A DNA stretch of 64,000 nucleotides, from contig CM037787.1 of the NCBI GenBank assembly GCA_021229015.1, positions 39,255,037 to 39,319,036 on the forward strand, written 5' to 3'. The position numbers were made by a program, and so were the translations under genes. Under the pieces are notes generated by a model. That model saw only the letters and a list, made by a program, of their open reading frames with translations, was not told the DNA's origin and made no database searches. Numbering within the stretch: the first letter of the stretch is position 1; every line of letters starts with the position of its first letter. This document shows positions 10,456-22,477 of the stretch, in pieces. This stretch comes from Solen grandis (lineage: Eukaryota > Mollusca > Bivalvia > Adapedonta > Solenidae).

Positions 10456-11649
10456 TTTTCTTTTGTTCTGAATAGATTAAATCGCAATTCCTTTCCATTT
10501 TTCTAGTATGAAAAAATTTATAAGTGGGTCTGGATTATGTAGTCTTGTAAAAAAAAAATCAAACTAAGATTTATGTTCAAGCATAATCATATGTAAAGAT
10601 AAAACACTTATGAATATTAGTATTTTTACAAAACTGAGTACTATGTATTTTGAAGAGCAGGCACAAATGCATAGTCTTTGATAATATTCTAAAACCTGTC
10701 TTGTTTGATTAGATATAGATGATCAGACATTGGTGTACATGTACATCTGATATAGTCTTCATAGCAGAGATAATTTGTGTGTAATGGGGTTTTGGCTTAT
10801 GTAAATTATGAAATTTGTTATAAATTATATATTAAAGAAATAATTATTGAATTGATTCAGAAAATTAAAATTCTAGTGGCATAAAAAATTTGATGTTTAT
10901 CAACCTTGGTCGATAGATTTTAGTCGACTCGGAAATAAAAAAGAGTGCACATTTTCTTCAAATTCCATATATTTGGTCATTTAATTTGCTTTTTTACACA
11001 TAATTATCAATCTTTGGATATACTTTTTTCATTTTTAGGTTATTTTAGCTAAAATAATAACATTGAATGATTGAGCAAACTTTTATTAGTTTCATTTGTG
11101 AAAATTGCTTGATAAATAAAATGATGGGTTGTAAACTTCAAACTTCATTTTTTCACTATCCGTACATTAAAAGTTTTTGATAATCTGCTGTTCTATTCAT
11201 TAGATGTCCTAGATAATTTGTATGTGCTTAAAATGTATTGCACTAATATTCTTCAGTGTAAAGAAATTAAAAAACTTAGTTATGTTTTTAGCATTTGTGT
11301 TTTTTTCTTCTTTTTCCAAAGCCCACCCGCAACATATATTTTGTTCTAACACCGGTATACTATGTCTGGTGAATATTATGTGTATATATTTGTTTTGTAC
11401 GATTAAAAAGCAACTCACAGGTACAAGTTTTGTTTTATTATTTTATTTTTTATAACGAAAAATACTTATATTTGTCTGATATGGTGCTCGGACTTTTTGG
11501 TCAATTTGGCGATCAAGGGTTGTAAACTTCAATTTTGAATAAAATTTTACTCAGACGGTAAATCTGGCTGAAAATTTGAAAATAAGTGAGTTATAGCAAA
11601 TACTTGCTAGAAATAATAACCATTTGCTGTTTCAAAGACATCACTATTA
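10456..11649. other. Non-coding stretch, nothing recognised
   Basis: AT-rich. A short phrase (GGTTGTAAACTTCAA) occurs at about 11128 and 11519. No gene is supportable; the two overlapping frames at 11209-11455 are opposite-strand shadows of each other. Confidence 0.45.
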
Positions 11650-13165
11650 GAGTCGGAATACCTTAAGGCAGAAAGCCTAATAAGAAAAACAAAACAAACC
11701 CAGTAAGTCTTTCTGCTTGAGGCAGAAAGCCCTAATAAAGTTTGAAGAAAGCCGTAATACCAAAGGCAATATGCTTATCGGTCCTGGTGTACACCATTGC
11801 ATCCTAAAATGCACCTCATTCTCTCAAATACGCATCGCATTTCACCTTTCAACACGGGCACCCTTTCCTGCGTAGGAACGCCCGGATCTAAGGTAACCAA
11901 TCCAATAACCGCCTTCTTTCCTTACTTCAAATTGCTAGATTTTCGTATACAAGCCCCCGTCAAAAAACATGAATATCTGCCATGTTTCTTGACGGAATCA
12001 CTTGAAATATTTAGGACATTTTGCACATTAAATTCTACGGCATTCGTGCAAATTTCAATTTCATACATCAATTTCCTGATTTTATATGAATTTTTTTTAA
12101 ATACTTTTTGCTTATATATGCATGACATCATAATTACGTGACCAAACATATATTCCTTGCAGTATACATCACTTCACCTTTTAGTGTGTTAATCCTGAAA
12201 AAATCATAATGTTTGACTCAAAGTTCATGAAACTGCAGCGTTTCAATTTCGTTAAAAGTACACTTTTCGTCTTCCTGTCATAACTCAACCAAATCAACCC
12301 CGATGTTCAAAAACTAAATATCACCTGAAAGGTCTTACAAAGTACTACAGATTATACCACAGGGTAAAACTTTTTTTCGTTTTTGAGATATACCTTGCCG
12401 AAAAAAACACCGATAACTGACATATGACCTTGACCTTTATGATTTTCCAGAAACGGAAGTGACTAAGGAAAATGAAATGATATGTTGCACATTCAGTGAA
12501 AATTTTATGCAAATGTCAAAAGTTAAGGCATGTAGGGCTAAAACAAACCTATATTTTGGATAAAGTGTTTGTTAACGCGTCATGACGTCATTTTACGTCA
12601 TACGACGTCAGTCTTTTCAGAGCTGTAAGAAATTGGTAAGACACACTTTCTGTCCAAATTTTAAGTTTCTAGCTGATTTGAAAGCTTCGTAATACTTAAA
12701 TATATTTTCAGGTCCAAAGTTCGAAACTTGGTTCAGCCATTGGTCCTTGGTCTTTTTGAATCTTGCAAAATGTATATAATCCTGCAAAACTAAATCGCAA
12801 TCCATGCATTCTGTGAAAAAAATCAAGATAATTGGTCAAGAAATGACGGCTGTAGAGCGCGTACAAGCTTTGGTAGCTTTTTTCAACCCTGACGTCACAT
12901 GACATCACATGAAGAAAAAATTGCTGCAATCAAAAGCGACAAAGTATCGGTGCATACTGTTTAAATTTCATGCTGCTGCCTTATCGGTAACCTGTTTTAA
13001 TTTGAACTACAAAAGGAAGAAAAAAGTAGAATAATAATAATAAGAAAAAACATAACAAACCCAATAGGGGTTTCTGCCTGAGGCAGAAAGCCCTAATAAT
13101 AATAAAAAAAACAAAAACAGTACAAACCCAATAGGACTTTCTGCTGGAGACGGAGAGCCCTAATT
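11650..13165. mobile_element. Hairpin-bounded DNA element, copy B
   Basis: Same family and orientation as 6175-7500. The left edge (11660-11740) has two AGGCAGAAAGCC motifs; the right edge (13050-13160) has two tandem units of about 55-60 bp, each with AACAAACCCAATAGG and a CTTTCTGCC/GGCAGAAAG hairpin. The interior 12270-12960 matches copy A. TGACGTCA occurs at 12584 and 12890. The first 500 bp do not align with copy A, suggesting that one copy is chimeric or carries an insertion. Short minus-strand frames share the phrase DYIHFARFKKT with copy A but do not stay in one frame. Confidence 0.6.
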
Positions 13166-13895
13166 TATCTTGTTTTGCACTAATGATAACCTCACTGTCC
13201 AATACTAAATTTGCTTAACAAATTTTGATCCTTTGAATAGTAAGGCCCATGGGGGTTCAGATAATTTCTTTATCTTACTCTATATGTTTACAATTCATTC
13301 ATACATGTATTTATTGCGGTTTTCTTAAAGCATGGAATAATGACCCATGTTTTAAAGATAAAACCTATTTAAGTCACTATGTTGTGCCAAATAATTTTAC
13401 AAGCACAACTATTTAATAAATCGTCTGTTCGAATCTTCTGATTCAGACAGGTAAAGCATGCATGTACACCTAATAATTACGATTGATAAAGGGCTGAATA
13501 GAATTGCATTCAAAGCTATGCACACAAACGAGAATTTTCTTTAAACATATAATTTGTCATTTCTTAGATCTTACCTGACAAGACGATTGACGCGAAGGCA
13601 AACGTGAAAAGGCTTTGAAAACAAAATCCATATTACCTGAATGATTATACTTGTCGGGTTTTTCAATTTGTTCTATTGCTTCACTGTCCAGTAAAGGTAG
13701 ATCTGATAATAATGACCAAACCTTACAAAGGCTTTAATCCAGTTCCTTTGTAAAAATCTATCTGTAAAAATAATGTATTGTATTGTTTTCCGTCGTTGTT
13801 ATTTTGATGTTGCTTCTATATTAAACAAATAAAAATATCCAGTCATTTAAAACATTTAATTTCATGTTTATTTTTGTTCCATTGGGAATTTGACG
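13166..13895. other. Non-coding stretch, nothing recognised
   Basis: No gene, repeat or RNA signal that I can support. Confidence 0.45.
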
Positions 13896-13965
13896 CAGAG
13901 GTCCAGTTGTTACGTTCACAATGTGGATCTGAAGGTTGCAGGTTTGAATCCCATTTGGCAAAGAT
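13896..13965 (+). repeat. Degenerate tRNA-like SINE head
   Basis: A B-box-like GGTTTGAATCCC follows an A-box-like GTCCAGTTGTTACG by about 30 bp. The match is weak and no body was aligned. Confidence 0.3.
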
Positions 13966-14661
13966 TTTCATGACGATACCAAGCGCAAAGTATTGTGTCA
14001 ACTAAGGAACTGTTGAGAGGGATTAGTATAAGTTGTAAACCTCAATGATACCTCCGTTATTACTTTATTTTCAATTTATTGAAATTTATAATAATGGTAC
14101 ATTATGTCATGTAGTATAGAAATGCTCGGGTTCAGATACATTTCCTGTCATTTCGATTAATGTGTCCTTGCGCGCCACAAATAAGTGTGTGTGCATGATT
14201 TTGCAATAGGTTGTATAATTTCTTTGTACCACTTTTGAGAATCTTTATGGATAATGCCTTTGTTCCTTTTGTAACCATGTTTCCAGTGAAATCCCTGGAG
14301 ATTAATAGCAAATTAACATGCATACATTGCCTCCCATGAAATCGTGAATGCTCATTTTTATGCTCCTCGAAGTGTAAACATGATTTTAGTTGCCGCTTTG
14401 TCTGTCAGGTGTTCGTCCGTCAGTCCGTCCATCACACTTGGATATTTGGATCATAACTCAAAAAGTAATGAAACGATAAACTTAAAACCTCACAGGTAAA
14501 TATAGCTCTAATGGAGAAAAAGTGTAGTGCACAAGAACTTTAACTATGCACATCATATTTTTAGGGCTATTGCCTTTTAACTAACAAATTATAGCGAACA
14601 GAGAAAAAAACTTAACTTCTTAAAGTAAAAGTGTTTTGTGACTTTAACGTGCAATAAGGAA
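13966..14661. other. Non-coding stretch with a GTCCGTC-rich patch
   Basis: Around 14400-14440 there is a run of CGTCCGTCAGTCCGTCC followed by 'GGATCATAACTC'-like sequence. A similar motif is common in bivalve interspersed repeats. No second copy was seen in this window. Confidence 0.35.
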
Positions 14662-14916
14662 ACTGCGTCTACACATGACTTATCCTTTTGAAAGCCGAAT
14701 TAGTTTGGTATAAGTTTATCGTTTTCTTCTCTCTGTGTCAAACTATAAACAGGTTTATTTGTTACGGGTATAAAGAATCTTTTGTGTACCTTCGTATTCG
14801 ATATTCCCATTAACTTGCATTGGCGTCTACCTGCCGTGGTGATTTTGCATTTTCTTTGTATTTCTATTGAAATCAGGTATAAAATCATTGGCCGACATGT
14901 AAGATTAGAGGTCTCC

Positions 14917-14953
14917 TCCCCCCCCCCCCCTCCCCCCCCCCCCCCCCCCCCCC
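14917..14953. repeat. Poly-C tract
   Basis: About 37 bp of almost pure C with one T interruption, on the plus strand. The proline run in the overlapping open frame is an artefact of this tract. The length is likely to be unreliable in the assembly. Confidence 0.95.
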
Positions 14954-15188
14954 ATGCATGTTATTAACCCGAACATAACATATATCTATTCTTATTTTGA
15001 AGTAATTTTGTTCAATAGCCTAGTCTGGTATCACCTTGGTAACGTTAATCAGTATACAAGTGAAAAGTACAAGTAACATTGTTGTTTTGTTCAAAATTCC
15101 ATGTGTTGATATGTTTTGAGTTTTCTGTTGCCATGTTTTATTCCTCGATAATTAAGATGTACTACAAACAAACAAAAAACAAAAACAT

Positions 15189-15398
15189 TTGTCTTGCCAA
15201 CAACCTCACAATTTTGCAGTTTCCACAGATCAAAAGTCCTGTAATGGTGAGATAGCTGTACATGTAGTTATAGAAAATGCTTTCAAAGTTAAAGTTACAG
15301 ATAGTATAGACAAGACAGATAAACAAGATTTACACAATAATGATAAAGAACCAGACGCTGCTCCAGAAATGTATGAGGAGACAGAAGCAGGAAGTTAG
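15189..15398 (+). CDS. Residual open frame in dispersed repeat
   Basis: An acidic, lysine-rich frame ending EEDxx-like (PEMYEETEAGS). Part of it (IENAFKVKVTDSIDKTDKQDL) is kept in the same frame in copy 1 at about 3775-3840, where the frame is broken by stops. The shared frame suggests that this was once coding. No domain or family is recognised. The ATG may not be the real start. Confidence 0.25.
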   Translation: MSCQQPHNFAVSTDQKSCNGEIAVHVVIENAFKVKVTDSIDKTDKQDLHNNDKEPDAAPEMYEETEAGS

Positions 15399-15760
15399 GT
15401 CCATGAAGAAAAGTGGTGGATTTTCTTGTATTTCGAACAAATGTATTGTGACAGTACGTTACTATTGAAAATTGTGCCATTATGGCTCAGTATAATTTGC
15501 TTATTAAATGCAAGTAAAAGAGTTTAGGAAGTAGAAGAAAACTGATGCCTGACTTAGGTTTTTCAGTAAGTAAAAAGGTGTTAATAGTTTTAGATTTTTT
15601 TTTAAATTTTTGCCTTTTTCATTTTAATACTACATATATATTATAAAAATGTTGCATTAAGGTAATCAGGTGTAGAAAATATTAATCAACCTTGAAGTCT
15701 ACCATTAGTTTTAAAAACTTCATTCAATCTCTATTACGTTTTCACAGTATACTCGCTACA

Positions 15761-15788
15761 TTTTTTTTTTTTTTTTTTTTTTTTTTTT
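15761..15788. repeat. Poly-T run
   Basis: Twenty-eight consecutive T inside repeat copy 2, absent from copy 1. Confidence 0.95.
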
Positions 15789-16476
15789 GAAAAATTTATT
15801 TTTTAGACGGCAAATTAACATAGAAAAAAAGCTTTGAGAAGCTGGATGATCACTGTAGTCTTTCCGCTGACATGAACCTGCATAATTCGATACAGTAAAG
15901 AACAGTATTCTTATGCATAACTCACAAATGATTATTTGTGATGTTAATAAATTTTATTCCAAAATCCATTAATTTCCAATAAGATTTAACAAAAAAAGAC
16001 TGCAATAAATGGGGTTAACAGAACTCCTTCGTAAGCTCGAGGTCACAAAATGCATTAAACTGATAAATATGTGTTCTCAATTCAAACAGTTGGGGGTAAG
16101 TTTTGTCCAGTATATATAATATAAAGAGACCCTGTTGAAGTTCAGCATCTAGGAGGAATAATGTAAAACAAAAAGACAAAGAAGGTGCTCAACCCCCCCG
16201 CACGAAATTCTTTTTTTGGGGAAGTTCATACAATCTTACATTTCATTATTGGAGACAATATTTGTGCTAACAAAAAGCAAATTCAGCTATTGAATAATAG
16301 AGATCAAACAAACAGTGAATACACAACAATGAAATCCTGGTGAATATAACTAGTAATAAAAAATTTAATCTCAGGGGACGCTAAATATCCAGTGAATCTT
16401 AATACTATTTAAGGTTATATGGAACCCATTTCAACAGAATTAATGCAATTGTATTTATATCTACAAAAATGCTTAC

Positions 16477-16595
16477 CTTTAAATCTGGATAGAGTTGGAG
16501 AATTGGAATTAAACGCGACAAGATCGACCGATCATGGTTGTCCTCTGTCCCGTTGCTATGAACGCCCAAATCAGTGATCGAATGCGCATGTCCAC
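16477..16595 (-). CDS. Exon of unrecognised gene
   Basis: On the minus strand a strong acceptor (TTTCAACAG|GTGG) and donor (AAAG|GTAAGC) bracket 119 nt that are open in one frame: GGHAHSITDLGVHSNGTEDN, then HDRSILSRLIPILQLYPDLK. The base composition is higher in GC than its flanks, as expected for an exon. The His/Asp-rich start followed by a hydrophobic helix-like stretch gives no family that I can name. Neighbouring exons were not found. It lies downstream, on the same strand, of the exon at 17196-17480, which ends in a stop; they are therefore probably different genes or alternative ends. Confidence 0.45.
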
Positions 16596-17195
16596 CTGTT
16601 GAAACGTAACTTAAACTCTTAAAATGGTTTATTCTTAAAATAGAATTTACGTTATTATTGGAATACCAGAAATGCATTACGGCCACGAACCAACAATTTC
16701 ACCAACTGATTGCGCTAAGTAATACTTGTAACCATGAATTACACAAAGCAAATTAGCTTTAAACTTTGTAAATGCATGCCGATGTTAACACTTCTATATA
16801 AATAATATAAAAATAAATACATGTACCTATAATATAAACAAAAATGTATACCTTTGTTCTAAATATACATCTTCAGATTTCGGTTTACTTTTACGTGGTC
16901 GAAAGCAAATATATGTGTAAGAAACTTCTTAATCTGATTTGAAAAAAAAGTGCCAAACTTTTTTATACTTGTTACAGTACTTTGTTCGATTAATGATAAA
17001 CTTGTCAGACATTGTTCGTAAGTAATCAGTTCTGTTAATTACAAATAACTTGTCCATGAATCAATCGTACTTAAAAACTACTAATACTTTATTTGTCCCA
17101 AGTCCGGAAAGTTATATATTTCACATTTTCACCATCAGTACAATGTATAATTATCAGTGCAATACAAGTACTCTTGGTTAACTGAATTTATCGCC

Positions 17196-17480
17196 TCATC
17201 GAGCCAATATTAGACCTAAGATCGCAAGTGCGCCTGCTGCAGTGGCAATTGCGACGTACGCAAACCCGGAATCTTCGTTAAGTCTTCGGTACCATTTTCC
17301 ACCGGGATTCTCGCGAAGTCTGATGGACGTACCAGGAAACCTTGACATCTGTGGTGCATCGTTATTCCCTATGTTTACCGTAATAAACGAATACACTCCA
17401 AGACGTTCCATGGTTTTGTAGACCCATGGTCGCTTGTTGTCAAGTGATATCCACCTCCCATCGACATCAATAACATTATC
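17196..17480 (-). CDS. Terminal exon, C-terminal membrane tail
   Basis: Minus-strand exon starting after an acceptor (CTCCTAG|GATAATG) in phase 0 and open for 94 codons to its stop. It begins DNVIDVDGRWISLDN and ends with a hydrophobic stretch, VAIATAAGALAILGLILA, then Arg and stop. This is a single C-terminal transmembrane helix or a GPI-anchor signal, so the upstream part is probably extracellular or lumenal (it includes RENPGGKWYRRLNED). GC content is clearly above background. The family is not recognised. The ATG inside (17409-17411) is unlikely to be the true start because the open frame and the splice site extend upstream. Confidence 0.55.
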   Translation of the reverse strand, partial: DNVIDVDGRWISLDNKRPWVYKTMERLGVYSFITVNIGNNDAPQMSRFPGTSIRLRENPGGKWYRRLNEDSGFAYVAIATAAGALAILGLILAR

Positions 17481-17553
17481 CTAGGAGTATCTTCAATACG
17501 GTATATAAAATATAAATGAATACATTATCTGGATGCCGTCATTCATGAGTGCA

Positions 17554-17796
17554 TGTGGAGCCTCCGTGGCCGAGAGGGTAAAGTCGCTGACTTTAACGCT
17601 CACTCCGCCCCTCACCGCGTGAGCTCGAATCACGGCATGATAATTCGGATTTTCATGTGAGGAAGCCTTCCAGCTGGCTTGCGGTAGGTCGGTGGTTCTA
17701 CATGGATGCCTCCGGTCTCGGGGTCTTCCTCCACCTGTAATAAGCTGGACGTCGCTATATGACTGAAATATTGTCGAGGCGACGGTAAATTCAAAT
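17554..17796 (+). mobile_element. tRNA-Ser/Leu-type SINE (family B)
   Basis: The head reads GTGGCCGAGAGGGTAAAG, the A-box of a class II (Ser/Leu) tRNA, with a long variable arm and a B-box-like GAGCTCGAATCA. The body contains CCAGCTGGCTTGCGGTAGG and CTGGACGTCGCTATATGAC, and ends GACTGAAATATTGTCGAGG. A second copy lies inverted at 22478-22708. Confidence 0.85.
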
Positions 17797-18229
17797 AGTC
17801 TAGTAAGTCACGAGTAAGTCACGAGTGCATGCATGCATAATGTTGCGTGATTGTAGTGAGTCTTTTAGGTACATATAAGGGACAATGTCATACACATGTG
17901 TCTAAATATTATAAAACTCTACCTCTCTCTTTAAAACATCTAGTTTATAAAATATCCACTTGACCAAAGTCCTTGAGTTACGAATCCAGTTACGAGCGAA
18001 ATTAAATTGCTGGTACCAGGGTTTAAATTCAATGTGGTCAAATTAGTTGACAAAATACTATATTATAATTATAACTATATAATCATTTACATAAATATTA
18101 TCAATATATCTATCACAATTATGTAATACTCGAATGACTCGCTATGCTGTGGTGACATATTCTTACTTAATGTCCATCAACACATAAAAATACGGACATA
18201 CATTTACCACAGAACCATTGAGTTTTGAA

Positions 18230-18669
18230 CATAGAGTCGAACCCCGGTTACTCAACCACCTCTCATTCAAATACCCGGCGTCATTCGAAATACTTTGTTG
18301 GTCCCGATCACTCTACTTCTTATTTCTATATAAAAATATCTGGGTTATTCAAATTGTGCCATTCGTATACCTGGCCTCATCCGAAAAGATTTTTTGGCCC
18401 GTGCCAATCAATTCGTATGATTTTCGCACCTCCTTAACCGAAGTCACTGACGAGGATTAATTACCGGCGACATTTTGAAAACAACCAATGGAAAAGTGCG
18501 AACGTCAGCCGCTTATAGTTTACATAAATTGTTAATTGATTGGGTGTTTGTGCATTTCAATCATAAAGGTGATGATTGTAGTATTTCGGATACGCTGGTA
18601 AAGGAAAATTTAAACAAGTGTAACAAGCAGACCACGATTTCATCGTTTTTCGAGACGACGTTGATGTAA
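18230..18669 (+). pseudogene. Pogo/Tigger-type element remnant
   Basis: TA at 18232 is followed by GAGTCGAACCCCGGTTACTC and by repeated 'ATTCGAA/ATTCAAAT' phrases with GGTCCC, a pattern typical of pogo/Tigger terminal regions. Soon afterwards a frame (18475-18669) ends CNKQTTISSFFETTLM, resembling the KQxxItdFF tail of Tigger transposases. The DNA-binding and DDE domains that should lie between the two are absent, so this is an internally deleted, non-autonomous copy. No matching right-hand terminal repeat was found. Confidence 0.5.
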
Positions 18670-18699
18670 CGTTGATACATGTTTTTACTTGTGGTTTAG

Positions 18700-21600
18700 T
18701 CAGACATGATGAATGTTCATGTATGCATATTTGCAGAAATGAATAATGATAAATTAAATATTAATTATCCATTGCTGTTTTCAAAACGCCGTTTATATTG
18801 GGCAAATGTAGTCGCTTGTGATTTATTTAGACCTGATAAATGTACATGTATGTATGTATCTTTGTTATTGACGTATGCATTGATTAATATCTATGTATCG
18901 AAATCATTTATGCAAAAGAAGATGAAAGTTGCGAAATAAAATTGATTATCTGTAGTCGTTTTCATTTACATTGCTTAATCATAACATATTTAAAAAGTGT
19001 ACATTATTCGTTCACTGCATGAAAAAAGTGTGTGGGATGGGTTTTTGGAATCCTGATGTTCAGCTATCCAAGTTCGTCAGATGAGTTAAACATCGGATCT
19101 GAAATAAAAATTTAAGTTTTTTTTTTCATCTTTCACAATCTATAGCCACTAGTTGCCTACATTTACCTATTATTGCACATAGTGGTCGGTGCCACGGAGG
19201 TAAACAGTATACAGTAGCAACTAGTTGTAGACTTATAGATGATCAAAACACATTTATTTTGAATACGCTATCCTCATTCTTTATTTCTTGATTGCGGAAG
19301 GACTTGATGGTTTCATCACATGTATTTGTCTGAAACATTCTTGGAAAGAGTCATGGGTCTGAAACACCTCGTACAAATACTAAAGCAGCAACGGAAAGAC
19401 CCCGCCTTTAAAATACTTTTCATCTATCATCGTAGGTAAAATTTAACTGAAAATGTTGAATTAAGAAATTGGTGAGTTGGAGCAAGAAAATCATCTCAAA
19501 CGTTAATTATTGAAAAAAATCGTCATCATTTCATCAATAGAAGAGAAAGAAATCGTTTTATTTGTATCAGTAATTATAAATTATTTTGTTCACTAAAGGA
19601 AAAGAAGCTATTTTAAATGGTACTATTACAATTGTCAAAATATGTTCAAAAGCATTGTACATTTATAATCATAATAAAAGCGAATAGAGCATTTAGCTTC
19701 TTTCACAAAACATGCATTTAGGTTAAGAGATGATTTTGCATTTTGCTCTACAGTTGTAAAATTAGTTTAATTTTAAGCATATTATGATTTTACATGTTCA
19801 AGGTGTGGTTTTCAGAGTTTCAAATGGCTTTGTTTTACTTTAATGCTGAAGTGTTCATAAATCAGCATCGTGCTATTCATCAAGATAAAACGTGTGTATG
19901 AATCTGTCATTGGAATTGACTTAATTTGTGTAATAGAGATAAAAAAAGAACTTGTGAATGCCATGCTTGACTTCAATGATCAAGTTTTCGTCTGTTTATA
20001 ATTTCCACCTGTAGAACATTTGATGTGGAAATATTGCATATCTTAATAGTTAAATGGCAATGTCGATTGTACTGTATTGCTTGAGTTTCCTTCACAAGCA
20101 AAACAAAAACGCCTACATATACCTTTTCTATTGGTAGAACATGTTACAAATATATACATTTATACATGTGTACACACAGTAATGACCTCATTGTTAACAA
20201 AGGCAATGGCATTGCACGATCCCGTTTCGGGATCTTTTGTCACATAGACAAAGAGAATGTTTGGTGGGGCCTTTAAATTATGATCTTATAAACGTTTTAC
20301 ACACATACTCTTTTAATTTAGCAGTGTATATATACTTCAGAGCGACCTGTATTCAACAAAAGAAACATGTGAGCTGGTTAAGTGCAGACAATAAGAAATC
20401 TCGGCTATAAAACAAATCATTGTGTCAAGTGATAGTACATCGCAGGAGTCGTACTCGGGTGTGTTCAATTGTGGTCCGCCACCTCGACTTGTCCCGATTC
20501 CGTATATATAATCATTAAATATTGTATGGCTATGTATATGTCAGTCACCAATAAAATGAAATAAAAATTAATAGACGTATTCGGGAATAAGTAAACAGTG
20601 TTTTTCCAAGCTGAAACGTAGGTAGGCTACAAACATAGTTTTGCAGTTAGAAATGAATAAAACTCTACAAAGAATAATACAAGACTTATTTTCAGCGACA
20701 ATGCATGATTCCCATATTTCCTTGTTTTTATCCACTTATGTGAGTTTATGTGAGTTTATTTTAAAATTTTAAGCTATCAATATAAAAATATTAATATACT
20801 CAGGACCCTTATATTAGATATTTATAGAATATCTCCTGATATGCAATTGTAATTCAGAGAAATTATTTAACTTACACTGCAAAATCTCATATTCACTTAA
20901 ACCAAAATGGGATTGACTTATTCTCAATCAGTTAATTAGTTGAGAGCTAACTATATCTAGTCTATGTTAATGTTATGCTCATTTATGAATTTTGGATTCC
21001 TTGAAAATAATAAAGCAGAAATAAATACCATTTTCATTTATGTTGTCTCTGTGTACGTCTGATGTCGGACCTCGTTCATCGGCCTTTCTGCGTAGTTCAT
21101 GTCCAAGTCTGTTCTACGCAGAAAGACCTCGTACTCGGTCGATATCCTATACATAAGCAAGGCGTTTATAAACATGCCTAAGGACTACGTTACTCTCGAA
21201 ATTACAATTTGGTAGGATGGGGTACACGTTTAGGGTTACGAAAAAAAATATGGGTATAGATTGATGTTTTTAAATAACAGAATGAATTTATATCCGAATC
21301 AATACCTGCATACAAGAGGTGAATTACCCTTGAAGGTGAGCCAAGCCTTTAATTTTCTAATTTATGATATCAAAGACTTACACTTGATAACAATGTACTG
21401 TCCATTAAAAATTTCCAATATGTCACTTTACATAAAAGAAGTAGTTCCTTTATTAATTATGATGTCCAATGAACCGTTTCAATACAGACATTTTAACCAA
21501 TGAGAGCGATCCGATTTCTTCGACGCGGTATCGCTTGTTGCTATCCGCCATGTGCTCACAAGCTTACACTTGGTAACCGTAAGTAAACATCGCCGTTTTC

Positions 21601-22477
21601 TCAGTTCTTTTTTTGAACATTTAAACGATGGTGCGAAGATGTGCATGGGGAAATTACAATACACATTACATGTATAAAGAACAATAATAAAAAAAAACAA
21701 CAACGGAAATTTGATTCATCAAAATTTCCGAACCCCAAAACCAAACTTGAAAAGTGTTTGCGATGGATCAAAGTATGCGATCGACCGCATGATCAACTCA
21801 ATGTTTAAGTCATCTGTTTAACGGTAGGAATATTTTTTGAAATGTTTAGTGTTACTCGAAAACAATTAATTTACATGGAGCATTTATAATGTATGCATTT
21901 ACACTTTTCCCAAGGTAAACATTTACAGACAATATACTATGGGAAGTCGAAAAGAGTGTATGATTCAAAATTGTGCAAAATCATTATGACATGTTTTTCT
22001 ATCCAATAAAGAGTATAGTTTCACTCCCTACATGTAAGAATGATCTAGCTTACGCAGAATATCTTTATTGTTAGTGGATGGATGGGTAGAGTAATCCATA
22101 TATATATTTATATATATAGAGAGAGAGCCATCTGTATATTTGTGAAAGAAAACACATACATGCACATGTATTTTTATTCTGATATCCATGTGATATGAAA
22201 CCATTTAGCAATTTAGGATTTATTCTGTATACTTATATGTTTAATTCTCTATAGATATATGCCTATTTGTGTGTATTACAGCATTTCATTGGAGGAAACG
22301 GGCCCACAGATATGTGTCGAGAACCCCTGCCAACTGATGGCTCAAAGGCAACACCTACACCTATAGGTGTACATGACCACTTCCAAACTGCAGGCGCCTG
22401 GATATGGAGGCAATTGTCTAATATGACAAAATTTTGTTTGAACTAAACAATGAGCAAACTTGACTTGACTTGACTAT
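18700..22477. other. Long non-coding stretch
   Basis: About 3.8 kb without a supportable gene. It contains an imperfect inverted repeat around 19140-19245 (arms sharing ACTAGTTGC), a 17-bp hairpin at about 20218 (GATCCCG/CGGGATC), a hairpin at 21084-21125 (12-bp perfect arms), GAGA repeats near 22120, a palindrome ACACCTATAGGTGT near 22362, and TTGAC repeats near 22460. The open frames at 18706-18939 and 21261-21503 have no recognisable features. Confidence 0.45.
21084..21125. repeat. Small hairpin with direct-repeat flanks
   Basis: CTTTCTGCGTAG at 21084-21095 is repeated as its reverse complement at 21114-21125, with an 18-bp loop. GACCTCGT phrases flank both sides as direct repeats. Confidence 0.6.

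Larger units (their letters stand above)
14662..15995 (+). repeat. Dispersed 1.7-kb repeat, copy 2
   Basis: Collinear with 3191-4870. Relative to copy 1 it lacks about 220 bp after the coding-like stretch and has gained a poly-C block (14917-14953) and a 28-T run (15761-15788). The shared 3' part includes AAAAAAAGCTTTGAG and CTGACATGAACCTGCAT. The copies are clearly diverged, so the duplication is old. Confidence 0.75.

Noticed and set aside
14782..14967. Frame with a polyproline stretch
   Set aside because: The prolines come from the poly-C tract, and the rest lies in a dispersed repeat without a conserved frame.
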